From positions 1-8,306 of the forward strand of contig DAOVNC010000142.1 of assembly GCA_030630445.1 (NCBI GenBank): a stretch of DNA of 8,306 nt, given 5' to 3'. The stretch is from Kiritimatiellales bacterium. Lineage in GTDB: Bacteria > Verrucomicrobiota > Kiritimatiellia > Kiritimatiellales > Pontiellaceae. Every line of letters starts with the position of its first letter. The first letter of the stretch is position 1. The translations under genes and the position numbers were made by a program. Positions 1-6,741 of the stretch are shown here, one piece after another. The notes beneath the pieces were generated by a model, which searched no databases, had not been told where the DNA came from, and saw only the letters and a program-made list of their open reading frames with translations.

Positions 1-2178
1 ATGGCCAACGCAAGCCTGACGATTACTGAAGTAGCCTCTGGAGACCTCGATCCCTCTTGGAATGGAACAAGCCTCACAACCATGGATGGAATTGCAGGTA
101 GCACAAATGGTACAACAACCGACTGGCATATGTTTGGAACAGCAGGCGTAACCCCGACCGATACAAAACTCGGTGGCGCCGGCATTGGAGCTCTCGTCTT
201 CGACGCCAACACCAGCGGTAATACGCTTACCGATCAAACGGGCAGTGGTTCTCAACCAGATCTCACTTGGACTGATGGAACGATCGTCACCAATCCGCCA
301 GCTCTCGTAGAATCGTTATTGCAATCGGACGGAGATGGTATTGGCGAGACATTCAAAATAAGTTTGCCCGCATCGGCGGAACAGAGTACGGCCTATCTCA
401 TCCTCGGAGCTTTGCGTTCGGTAGCAACGCTGACCGCCACAATGTCTGATGGATCTGAAACGGACTCTGCGACTTACAGCAAAAGCACGCATGGCGCCGT
501 CATTTACAAAATTGAGTATAGCTCCCCCACGGCAACCACCTTGGATTTTACATGGGAAAAGACCACAGACCTCGCTAGTACCAGCGGCATCCGTTTCCAG
601 GCCATCACGCTGGACGGTGCTGTACCGAGCGGTGCTCCGCCCGAATTCACGAATGATCCCTTCTCCGCATCCGATGGCGTTTACAATGTGGCCTACTCCG
701 ACACGATCGCGGGTAGCGCAACAGATCCCGACAGCGACCCGTTGACCTACGCGAAAACAGGCGGACTAGGCTGGTTGAACATCGCGCCCAACGGGGCCTT
801 GTCCGGCACGCCCGACACCATTGGAACCAACGAGTTTACCGTGGTGGTGAACGACGGAAATCTCAACACCGATACGGCAATCCTGCAAATCTTTATTCCA
901 GCCATCGGCTCCTCCCCCGAATTCACGCTTGATCCGTTCTCTGCATCCGATGGCGTTTTCGAGGTGGCCTACACCGACACGATCGCGGGCAGCGCAACGG
1001 ATCCCGACGGCGGCGATACGTTGAACTACACGAAAACAGGCGGCCCGGGATGGTTGGCCATCGCGTCCGATGGCGCCTTGTCCGGCACACCCGATACCAT
1101 TGAAACCAACGAGTTTACCGTGGTGGTGGATGACGGCAACGGCAACGCCGATACGGCAACCTTGCAAATCTATGTTCCCTCTCCGGGTACGGTGACGGAT
1201 TTCCTTGGTGGCGACCTGAAAACCTCCGCCAACTGGATCATCGGGCTGCCGGGGGATATCGTGACCAACGGCACGATCTACGTCGATGGCAACGACGGCG
1301 CCGGTGATAATCAACAACACGCATGGCTTTACGGATCGACAACCACCATCGGGAGCAATGCTACGTTGACTATGACTCTGGACTGGGCATCGCGGGGTGC
1401 GGTATTGGTTACCGTTAACGATGCAACCATCAACTGCGGGGACGACTTCTTTGTCGAGAGCAGTACCGTAGTTCTCAATGCCGGTTCGACAACCACCGCG
1501 ATCGATGACTGGGAAGCCAATAACGGTGCTGGAAGAATCACGGTCAATGGCGGCACGCATTCCTCGGGAACCGGTACCGGCAACAATGTGGGTGCCCAGG
1601 GCAATTCCACAAAAATTGGCTGTGGAATTGATTTCCGTGGCGGAACCGTTACCGCTGGAAATTTTAGATTCCAAGCCTATTCGGTTAGCAGTGTCGGCGG
1701 TAGCGCAATCCTTGCGAGCGCAGGGTCTTCAACCACCTTCAGCGACATGACTGGCCTCGTGGACTTCATTCCGGGCTGGACCGGTTCGTGGGAAGTGGGT
1801 TCTTTTGCTCCGGGCGACTGGGAAACCGCATTGACCAACACGGTCAACGGATTCAAGGTGGACGGCGTAGCAATCGATGCGGCAAGCTTTGCCGACAACT
1901 TCATTGTTTCGGTTGACGGAACGACATTGACCATGGAAGCGCTGGATCCAGAGGAAATAGGCGACATTTCGATCACCACGCTCCCGGGCGGTGATGTGGA
2001 AGTCTCATGGAACGGTGTTGCGGGGCATTCCTACGCGGTGGAGTACAAGAACAATCTGGTGATCGACCCCAGCTGGACGGTCTATACCAACAACGTCACT
2101 GGAATCGGCCTAATTACCGTCGCGGTGGACGCGACTGAGCCTGCAACCTTCTATCAGGTTACCGTTGAAAGGGACTAG
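1..2178 (+). CDS. Secreted/surface protein with two cadherin-like Ig-fold domains, 5' partial
   Basis: The frame is open from the first base of the window to TAG at 2176-2178 (725 residues). The visible start (MANASLTI) has no signal peptide of its own and looks like the tail of one, with A-N-A fitting a signal peptidase site. The gene therefore probably begins left of the window. Residues 1-205 are a Thr/Ser/Gly-rich beta domain. Residues 214-300 and 306-393 are two tandem cadherin-like/putative Ig (He_PIG-type) domains, each with DPD near a GSATDPD turn, LSGTPDT and EFTVVV-DGN motifs. Residues 396-620 are low-complexity, Asn/Thr/Gly-rich and probably a beta-helix-like passenger. Residues 654-725 form a compact beta domain (VEVSWNGVAGHSYAVEYK...FYQV) of a type common at the C-terminus of exported proteins in Kiritimatiellota/Verrucomicrobiota. 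No sulfatase, glycosidase or PEP-CTERM anchor is seen. The role is probably extracellular adhesion or carbohydrate contact; no enzymatic function can be assigned. Confidence 0.85.
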   Translation: MANASLTITEVASGDLDPSWNGTSLTTMDGIAGSTNGTTTDWHMFGTAGVTPTDTKLGGAGIGALVFDANTSGNTLTDQTGSGSQPDLTWTDGTIVTNPPALVESLLQSDGDGIGETFKISLPASAEQSTAYLILGALRSVATLTATMSDGSETDSATYSKSTHGAVIYKIEYSSPTATTLDFTWEKTTDLASTSGIRFQAITLDGAVPSGAPPEFTNDPFSASDGVYNVAYSDTIAGSATDPDSDPLTYAKTGGLGWLNIAPNGALSGTPDTIGTNEFTVVVNDGNLNTDTAILQIFIPAIGSSPEFTLDPFSASDGVFEVAYTDTIAGSATDPDGGDTLNYTKTGGPGWLAIASDGALSGTPDTIETNEFTVVVDDGNGNADTATLQIYVPSPGTVTDFLGGDLKTSANWIIGLPGDIVTNGTIYVDGNDGAGDNQQHAWLYGSTTTIGSNATLTMTLDWASRGAVLVTVNDATINCGDDFFVESSTVVLNAGSTTTAIDDWEANNGAGRITVNGGTHSSGTGTGNNVGAQGNSTKIGCGIDFRGGTVTAGNFRFQAYSVSSVGGSAILASAGSSTTFSDMTGLVDFIPGWTGSWEVGSFAPGDWETALTNTVNGFKVDGVAIDAASFADNFIVSVDGTTLTMEALDPEEIGDISITTLPGGDVEVSWNGVAGHSYAVEYKNNLVIDPSWTVYTNNVTGIGLITVAVDATEPATFYQVTVERD
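640..1179 (+). repeat. Intragenic tandem duplication encoding two Ig-like domains
   Basis: Copy 1 is 640-900 and copy 2 is 916-1179, joined by a five-codon linker. The encoded units align over 87 residues with about 19 differences and a single one-codon insertion in copy 2 (DPDGGD versus DPDSD). Long stretches are also identical or nearly so at the DNA level, for example around GACACGATCGCGGG and GAGTTTACCGTGGTGGT. This points to a fairly recent duplication or ongoing conversion rather than ancient paralogous domains. Confidence 0.85.
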
Positions 2179-2204
2179 ATAGGGTTGCAACACCCTTAAT
2201 GTCG

Positions 2205-2239
2205 AAGCCGTCCTTGGATCTCCAAGGGCGGTTTTTTTT
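2205..2239 (+). terminator. Rho-independent terminator of the Ig-domain protein gene
   Basis: An 11-bp stem (2207-2217 with 2222-2232, including two G-T wobble pairs) closes a four-base ATCT loop and runs into eight consecutive T (2232-2239). It begins 26 bases after the TAG stop. It separates the surface-protein gene from the next unit. Confidence 0.85.
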
Positions 2240-2254
2240 GTGTTCCAATGGTGT

Positions 2255-2290
2255 TGCACCCTGCAAGGTGCAGGCATGGCGCAATGCGCC
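2255..2290 (+). other. Two consecutive short hairpins in the leader of the protease/transglutaminase gene
   Basis: TGCACC (2255-2260) pairs with GGTGCA (2267-2272) around a six-base loop. GGCGC (2278-2282) pairs with GCGCC (2286-2290) around AAT. Both lie in the 147-bp gap between the terminator and the ATG at 2387. A convincing -35/-10 pair could not be identified in this gap, although a promoter is expected there. The hairpins have no T tract, so they are not terminators. They may be leader RNA structure or chance. Confidence 0.4.
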
Positions 2291-2374
2291 CTCCCCAAAT
2301 TATTCCGCCCAAAATCCGTGTTTATCGCCGGCCGGTTGTGGTTCAATCCGGTTCGTGCATTGAATCCAAACCTT

Positions 2375-2381
2375 GAAGGAG
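2375..2381 (+). promoter_or_regulatory. Shine-Dalgarno site fixing the start at 2387
   Basis: GAAGGAG sits five bases before ATG 2387-2389 and is immediately followed in translation by a signal-peptide-like N-terminus. The frame extends upstream to a GTG at 2240, but that would place 49 non-signal residues in front, starting directly on the terminator T tract. The 2387 start is preferred. Confidence 0.85.
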
Positions 2382-2386
2382 CAGTT

Positions 2387-4690
2387 ATGCGTCTATCCCA
2401 CTCTCTATTTGGACTGGTGGCCGGTTTCCTGGCCATGGAAGGAACCGTTTCAGGCGGATCGCCAGAACCGAAAAACAGCTATGTGGTCGTCGTTTCGGAG
2501 GAAACCGCCCGCGATCCCGCATGGGCACCCGTTGTTGAAACCCTGCGCCGAAAATATGATGGCGCGGCCATTGTCCATCCCGACGGACGGGTGGAGGACG
2601 TCCTTCCAGAACTTAAGCGCCTGCATCCGCGCTATGCCGCGTTTGTGGCCCGCCCGGAGGAGGCCGGACGCGCATTCGTGGTGGCCATCCACCGCATGAC
2701 GCGCCAGCTCGACGACGATCCCTATACGGATCTGCGCTGGGGTATTGTTACCGGATACGACGACGCAGACGCACTGCGGATCGCCAAGCGCTCCGAACCG
2801 CTGATCGTCAAGAGTGTCGCCACCAGCATAGGTCCTTCCATTCTCAAAGATTTCGACCACGGCTTTGCCAGCGACGAAACCGACGTCCATGTCTTCTGGA
2901 TCAAGCGCAAGGGCGGAAAACCGGAAAAGATCGATGTGGCGCCCGACCCGGCCAAACATTTTTCCGAGGCCTTCAACACCCAGCCTCCCGACCTCTTCCA
3001 GACGAGCGGACACGCCACCACGAAGGACTGGCAGATTTGCTACAACATTCCAGGCGGCAGCTTCCGCTGCAAGGAAGGCCAGCTGTTTGCGCTGGGCACC
3101 AACGGCAAGCGCCACGACATCCATTCGCCCCATCCAAAAATCTACATGCCGATGGGCAACTGCCTGATCGGGCACATTCCCGACCGCGACTGCATGGCCA
3201 CCGCTTGGATGCACTCCGGCGGCGTGCTTCAAATGTTCGGCTACACCGCCGTCACCTTCCACGGCTACATGGGATGGGGCATCAAAACCTATTTCAACAA
3301 CCAATACACGCTCGCCGAATCCTTCTTCTTCAACAACCAGGCCTTGGTGTGGGAACTGCAAAAATTGTTCCCGGACCAAGCCGGGATTAACTTCGACAGC
3401 TACAAATCGGCCGACATCCGAGGCATGGCCAAGAAACATAAAATCAACGGCGGCAAGCTGCTCGGCCACCTCTGGGACCGCGACACCGTGGCGTTCTATG
3501 GCGACCCCGCATGGGCCGCCCGGCTGCCGGTGGAAACCCCGGAATGGACGACGACCTACTCGCACGAGGGCGAAAACGTCACCATCGAGATTCACGTGCA
3601 CAAGGACGGCGAATGGGGCGACCGCCCCCTCGCCATCCCCTTCCCCAAACGGCTGGGCGGCATCCGGCTGGTCTCCTGCACCCCGGCCATGGATGCGCTG
3701 GTAACGGATGGGTTTGCCCTGCTTCCCGTCATGGGCCAATCCCGCAAGACCGGCGATACCATCCAACTGCGTTTCGGCGCCCACACCATCGACGATATCC
3801 CGACTTCGGCCAACACACCCGCGATCCATACCGGCAAGCCAACCGCAAAAACACCCCCCCCATCCATCGCGGCCTCTCAAAGTCTCTTGACCGCATTGCG
3901 CTTTGCCGGAGACAATCGAATCGAACTCGAAAAGGCGCTTAAAGAAAGCAAAGGTAGCCAGCGCGCGGATATGGGATTCCTGATCGCCAACATGCCGATG
4001 CGCGACCTGCAGGAACTCGACGCTGAATTCCTGCTGGAGAATGTGGCCTACGCCCGCAAGGCGCTCGACGAAGCCCCGTGGAAAGAGCGCATCGACGACG
4101 CGCTCTACCGCGAATGCATCCTCCCCCACGCCAACCTCTCCGAAAAGCGGGAGCGTTGGCGTAAATCTTTCCACGAACAACTCAAGCCCATGGTCGAAGG
4201 AATTGCCGATCCCGGGCAGGCCGCCATCAAACTCAACGGCGCAATCTACGACCACTTCAACGTGCACTACCACGCAACCAAGCGCCCCGGCCCCGACCAA
4301 AGTCCGTCCGAATCAATCAAAGCCAGCTATGCCTCCTGCACCGGGCTTTCCATTTTGCTCGTGGACGCCTGCCGGGCCGTGGGCATCCCCGCGCGCGTTG
4401 CGGGGGTTGCCCAATGGACGGGAAGCCCGGGCAACCATACCTGGGTCGAAGTGTGGGATGGCCAATGGCACTGCATCGGCGCGGCCGAGTCGAAGGCGCT
4501 CGACGATGTCTGGTTTGGTCCGGGAACGGCCAAGGCCGACAGCACCGATCCCTTGCGCCGGATCTATGCCGTAAAATTCAGCCGCGACACGCTGCGCTTT
4601 CCGATGGTGTGGAATCCATACGCCGACTATGCCAGCGCCGAGGACGTCACCGCCCGCTACAAGCAACTCTTCGGGAAACCCGCTCCATGA
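2387..4690 (+). CDS. Predicted exported clan CD (C25/gingipain-like) peptidase fused to transglutaminase-like domain
   Basis: The protein has 767 residues and starts at ATG 2387 behind GAAGGAG. The N-terminus (MRLSHSLFGLVAGFLAM...) resembles a signal peptide, so it probably acts in the periplasm or outside the cell. Residues ~28-380 look like a gingipain/caspase-type fold: His209 in SGHATT, Cys259 in MGNCLIG, and the closing motif FYGDPAW (Gly372-Asp373-Pro374), as C25-type domains often end with GDP. His209/Cys259 is the predicted catalytic dyad. Residues ~385-475 are a beta sandwich-like region, followed by a Pro-rich linker and a helical segment (~500-630). Residues ~635-720 are a transglutaminase-core-like domain with Cys651 (ASCTGLS), GIPARV, and His684 (GNHTWVEVW). 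The usual Asp position is Gly698 (WHCIGAAE), with Glu701 nearby. The protein may cleave or remodel proteins or peptides, but neither activity is proven. Its 3' end overlaps queA by four bases, suggesting co-transcription without an obvious functional link. Confidence 0.75.
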   Translation: MRLSHSLFGLVAGFLAMEGTVSGGSPEPKNSYVVVVSEETARDPAWAPVVETLRRKYDGAAIVHPDGRVEDVLPELKRLHPRYAAFVARPEEAGRAFVVAIHRMTRQLDDDPYTDLRWGIVTGYDDADALRIAKRSEPLIVKSVATSIGPSILKDFDHGFASDETDVHVFWIKRKGGKPEKIDVAPDPAKHFSEAFNTQPPDLFQTSGHATTKDWQICYNIPGGSFRCKEGQLFALGTNGKRHDIHSPHPKIYMPMGNCLIGHIPDRDCMATAWMHSGGVLQMFGYTAVTFHGYMGWGIKTYFNNQYTLAESFFFNNQALVWELQKLFPDQAGINFDSYKSADIRGMAKKHKINGGKLLGHLWDRDTVAFYGDPAWAARLPVETPEWTTTYSHEGENVTIEIHVHKDGEWGDRPLAIPFPKRLGGIRLVSCTPAMDALVTDGFALLPVMGQSRKTGDTIQLRFGAHTIDDIPTSANTPAIHTGKPTAKTPPPSIAASQSLLTALRFAGDNRIELEKALKESKGSQRADMGFLIANMPMRDLQELDAEFLLENVAYARKALDEAPWKERIDDALYRECILPHANLSEKRERWRKSFHEQLKPMVEGIADPGQAAIKLNGAIYDHFNVHYHATKRPGPDQSPSESIKASYASCTGLSILLVDACRAVGIPARVAGVAQWTGSPGNHTWVEVWDGQWHCIGAAESKALDDVWFGPGTAKADSTDPLRRIYAVKFSRDTLRFPMVWNPYADYASAEDVTARYKQLFGKPAP

Positions 4691-5721
4691 AAACCAACCT
4701 TTTTGACTATGTCCTGCCGCCGGAACTGATTGCCCAACATCCGCCTCAACGCCGCGAACTTGCACGCATGATGGTGCTGCACCGCGATTCCGGAAAGATC
4801 GAGCACCGCACCATCACCGATATCGTCGACTACCTGCGCGCGCCGGATGTGCTGGTACTCAACAACACCAAGGTCATCCCCGCCCGCATCTTTGGCCACA
4901 AGGCCGCCTCCGGTGGAAAGGTCGAACTCCTCCTGCTGGAAGAAACCAAACCGACCGAGTGGAAAGTCCTAATGAAAACCTCGCGCCGCCCAAAGGTGGG
5001 CGACAAGCTGGAGCTCTGCTCGGGCAAGGCCACGGCAACCATGCTCTACGATGGAGAACAGGGAGAGGCCGTACTCAAGATCGAATCCGACCGCCCGCTG
5101 ATGGAAATCCTCGACGAGGAAGGCGTGCCTCCCCTGCCCCCGTATATCGCACGCAAAGAACAGACCCACGAGCAGATTCAGACCGATCGGGAACGCTATC
5201 AAACGGTCTACGCTGCCGAACCCGGCGCAGCCGCCGCCCCCACCGCCGGGTTGCACTTTACGCCGGAGCTGCTCCAGACATTGGAAGACCAGGGCGTGAA
5301 AAAAGCCGAGCTCACCCTGCACGTCGGCCTCGGCACCTTCCGCCCCGTCTCGGCGGAAATCATCACCGACCACGAAATGCACCACGAGCGCTACGCCATT
5401 TCGGAAAAGGCTGCACAGACCATCAATACCGCGGAATCTGCTGGAGGCAAGGTTGTGGCAGTGGGTTCAACCTCGGTTCGCACCCTTGAATCGCTTCCAA
5501 CCATTGGAAAAGCGGAAGGATCGACCAATATTTTCATCTACCCACCCTACGAATTCAAGACGGTCGATGCCATCCTGACCAACTTCCACCTACCCCAATC
5601 GACCCTCCTCATGATGATGTCGGCCTTCGCCGGCCGCGAGTCCATGCTCCGCGCCTACGAAACCGCCATTGAGGAAAAGTATCGCTTCTTCAGCTATGGC
5701 GACTGCATGCTGATTCTTTAA
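4687..5721 (+). CDS. queA: S-adenosylmethionine:tRNA ribosyltransferase-isomerase
   Basis: QueA transfers and rearranges the ribosyl part of S-adenosylmethionine onto 7-aminomethyl-7-deazaguanine in tRNA (anticodon position 34), giving epoxyqueuosine. It is cytoplasmic. The 344-residue length fits the family. Signature segments are visible: N-terminal FDYVLPPELIAQHP, NNTKVIPARIFG, PTAGLHFT (residues 185-192), HVGLGTFRPV (212-221), HEMHHERY, GSTSVRTLE, and C-terminal TNFHLPQSTLLMMMSAFAGRE. The ATG at 4687 overlaps the preceding TGA as ATGA, with only a weak Shine-Dalgarno, so translation is probably coupled to the upstream exported-protein gene. A longer upstream extension in this frame (to 4414) lies inside the transglutaminase domain and is spurious. 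No other queuosine genes are in the window. Confidence 0.97.
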   Translation: MKTNLFDYVLPPELIAQHPPQRRELARMMVLHRDSGKIEHRTITDIVDYLRAPDVLVLNNTKVIPARIFGHKAASGGKVELLLLEETKPTEWKVLMKTSRRPKVGDKLELCSGKATATMLYDGEQGEAVLKIESDRPLMEILDEEGVPPLPPYIARKEQTHEQIQTDRERYQTVYAAEPGAAAAPTAGLHFTPELLQTLEDQGVKKAELTLHVGLGTFRPVSAEIITDHEMHHERYAISEKAAQTINTAESAGGKVVAVGSTSVRTLESLPTIGKAEGSTNIFIYPPYEFKTVDAILTNFHLPQSTLLMMMSAFAGRESMLRAYETAIEEKYRFFSYGDCMLIL

Positions 5722-5722
5722 C

Positions 5723-5883
5723 GTAGACGGAGCATCTTGCTCCGTTGCGCATGCTCGGCTACTGAAAAGCGGTGTCGCCCGCCACGTGAGCCGAGTTGGA
5801 CACGGCAACGTGGCCTCACTCGGTTGGTTGCCACCGCACACCATGATTTTTCCTCCGCACCGGAGCAAGGTGCTCTCGTCTAC
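5723..5883. repeat. Nested palindromic element with terminal inverted repeats (MITE/REP-like) between convergent genes
   Basis: The left arm (5723-5749) and right arm (5856-5883) are imperfect inverted copies, both beginning GTAGACG when read inward. Each arm is itself a hairpin. On the left, ACGGAGCA (5727-5734) pairs with TGCTCCGT (5738-5745) around TCT. On the right, GAGCA (5863-5867) pairs with TGCTC (5871-5875) around AGG. The core has further inverted pairs: CTCGGCT (5754-5760) with AGCCGAG (5789-5795), GTGTC (5772-5776) with GACAC (5799-5803), and GCCACGT (5781-5787) with ACGTGGC (5808-5814). It starts two bases after the queA stop and ends just before the stop of the minus-strand small gene. 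It probably folds in both transcripts and may end both, though no T tract follows. No transposase is present. I recall similar phrases in Pontiella-like genomes, but that is memory, not a search. Confidence 0.7.
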
Positions 5884-5884
5884 A

Positions 5885-6061
5885 CTACAGCCTAAACGGC
5901 ACCTTGATCTCCTCTTCCCCGGTCTTGCGGGCGAGGCAGTTTTCGGGAGTGATGTACCGATTGTTTTTCAGGCAAAAGTCGCAGAAGCGGAGATATTCTT
6001 CGGGTGACATTTTCTTTTGGGGTGGTTCCGGCTGTTTTCCAAGGTCTGGAAACTTAATCAT
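5885..6061 (-). CDS. Small CxxC protein (58 residues), overlapping the nucleotidyltransferase gene
   Basis: ATG at 6061-6059 to TAG at 5887-5885 encodes 58 residues. The protein is polar, with a Pro/Lys-rich start (MIKFPDLGKQPEPPQKK), then MSPEEYLRFCDFCLKNN with Cys27 and Cys30 as a CxxC pair, a further Cys42 in ITPENCLARK, and an acidic/basic tail ending KVPFRL. The start overlaps the preceding nucleotidyltransferase stop by eight bases (ATGATTAA). GGGAG (6073-6069) lies seven bases upstream of the ATG, inside the nucleotidyltransferase C-terminus, which supports real translation and coupling. Three cysteines could bind a metal, but a fourth ligand is not evident. I do not recognise the family. 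It may be a partner or antitoxin of the nucleotidyltransferase (inference). The stop abuts the palindromic element. Confidence 0.65.
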   Translation of the reverse strand: MIKFPDLGKQPEPPQKKMSPEEYLRFCDFCLKNNRYITPENCLARKTGEEEIKVPFRL

Positions 6062-6611
6062 CGTTCAACTCCCGGATATGCTCTGCGAGCCTTGCATAGG
6101 TCTGCTCGTCGGCAAATTTATTGCATAACGGCTTAAGCTCGGCTTCAACGTCAAGCCCATGCTCCAAAACCAGATTGACAATATCTGGAAAATCTTTTCC
6201 CTCCCGCCTCGGCGAGCCGCACTTGAGGGCAAACAACTTCATGGAAATCAAATCCTTCAAGGAAGGAATGGCCATCGGAACCCCTGCATATTCGGTTCGC
6301 GTTGCATTGGCCATCAGCTTCCGCATCGATTCGGAATCGACCTGAAGAAAATCGACCCGAAATGGGATTTTCGGATGCTTGAAAAACACCACATTCTCGG
6401 ACTCCGAGACATTCGTGAAACCTGCGGCCTTCATTACGGAACGCACGGCGGCAACATCGTTGGCCGCAATCATGAAATCGACATCAATGGTCGCACGGCT
6501 ATAGCCATAGTGGTTCACGGCATGCCCGCCAATCATAAGGAATTCGACCCCAGCCCTCGGCAGTTGCTTGCTCACCACATCGAAAATAAACCCAACACTT
6601 TCCTGTTTCAT
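6054..6611 (-). CDS. Nucleotidyltransferase-fold protein (MNT/AbiEii-like)
   Basis: With ATG 6611 the product has 185 residues. It shows the polymerase-beta-type nucleotidyltransferase core: Gly28-Gly29-His-Ala followed by Arg39, Thr41 and the metal-binding pair Asp43/Asp45 (TIDVDFMI), plus a third carboxylate Asp87 (FRVDFL). The C-terminal half has SLKDLISMKLFALK and Lys139-Asp140...Asp143 (GKDFPDI), usual in AbiEii and related stand-alone nucleotidyltransferases. All three carboxylates are present, so it is probably active in transferring nucleotides to an RNA or protein; the substrate is unknown. The frame runs upstream to 6689, but that part is repeat DNA. An alternative GTG start at 6623-6621 has a better ribosome site (AAAGGA, six bases away). 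The downstream 58-residue gene overlaps its stop. Toxin-antitoxin or abortive-infection membership is possible, but no AbiEi or HEPN partner is seen. Confidence 0.85.
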   Translation of the reverse strand: MKQESVGFIFDVVSKQLPRAGVEFLMIGGHAVNHYGYSRATIDVDFMIAANDVAAVRSVMKAAGFTNVSESENVVFFKHPKIPFRVDFLQVDSESMRKLMANATRTEYAGVPMAIPSLKDLISMKLFALKCGSPRREGKDFPDIVNLVLEHGLDVEAELKPLCNKFADEQTYARLAEHIRELNDD

Positions 6612-6627
6612 AGATCCAATCACACCC

Positions 6628-6683
6628 GATCCTTTGCGTTCTTCTGCAGAAAATATCCGTGCCCATCGGTGTTCATCCGTGGG
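6628..6683 (-). repeat. Dispersed-repeat-like segment with 10-bp periodicity upstream of the nucleotidyltransferase gene
   Basis: On the minus strand, CACGGATGAA, CACCGATGGG and CACGGATATT follow each other as three imperfect 10-bp units (6682-6653). They are followed by the perfect palindrome TTCTGCAGAA (6642-6651), then GAACGCAAAGGAT. I recall closely similar phrases from intergenic regions of many PVC and other bacteria, so this is probably a copy of a dispersed intergenic repeat. Its end supplies a Shine-Dalgarno-like AAAGGA to the nucleotidyltransferase gene. Confidence 0.55.
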
Positions 6684-6696
6684 CCCCAATTTGGTT

Positions 6697-6709
6697 GCGG
6701 CTATGCCGC
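6697..6709. repeat. Small GC hairpin (possible second repeat class) between NERD and nucleotidyltransferase genes
   Basis: GCGGC (6697-6701) pairs perfectly with GCCGC (6705-6709) around TAT. It lies about 33 bases after the NERD stop codon and next to the 10-bp-periodic repeat. There is no T tract, so it is a poor intrinsic terminator. It could reduce read-through from the NERD gene or be part of a dispersed repeat. Confidence 0.4.
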
Positions 6710-6741
6710 GCTAGGCCAATAAAAGGGAATGCGTGGTTCAA

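Noticed and set aside
766..1674. Minus-strand open frame of 302 codons
   Set aside because: It is antisense to the Ig-domain protein. Its apparent internal repeats merely mirror the duplicated domains on the plus strand.
2240..2386. Upstream GTG extension of the protease/transglutaminase gene
   Set aside because: It starts directly on the terminator T tract with no ribosome site and would bury the signal peptide. ATG 2387 has GAAGGAG.
3853..3861. Run of C that might hide a frameshift
   Set aside because: The frame continues through it from the peptidase domain to the transglutaminase domain with sensible codons on both sides, so no break is needed.
2450..4300. Long minus-strand open frame of 616 codons
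   Set aside because: It lies wholly antisense to the protease/transglutaminase gene, has no recognisable domains, and is explained by the codon bias of the high-GC gene on the other strand.
6612..6689. N-terminal extension of the 6054-6611 nucleotidyltransferase
   Set aside because: The extra residues are translated from the dispersed-repeat DNA, not from a conserved domain. Only a short extension to GTG 6623 remains plausible.
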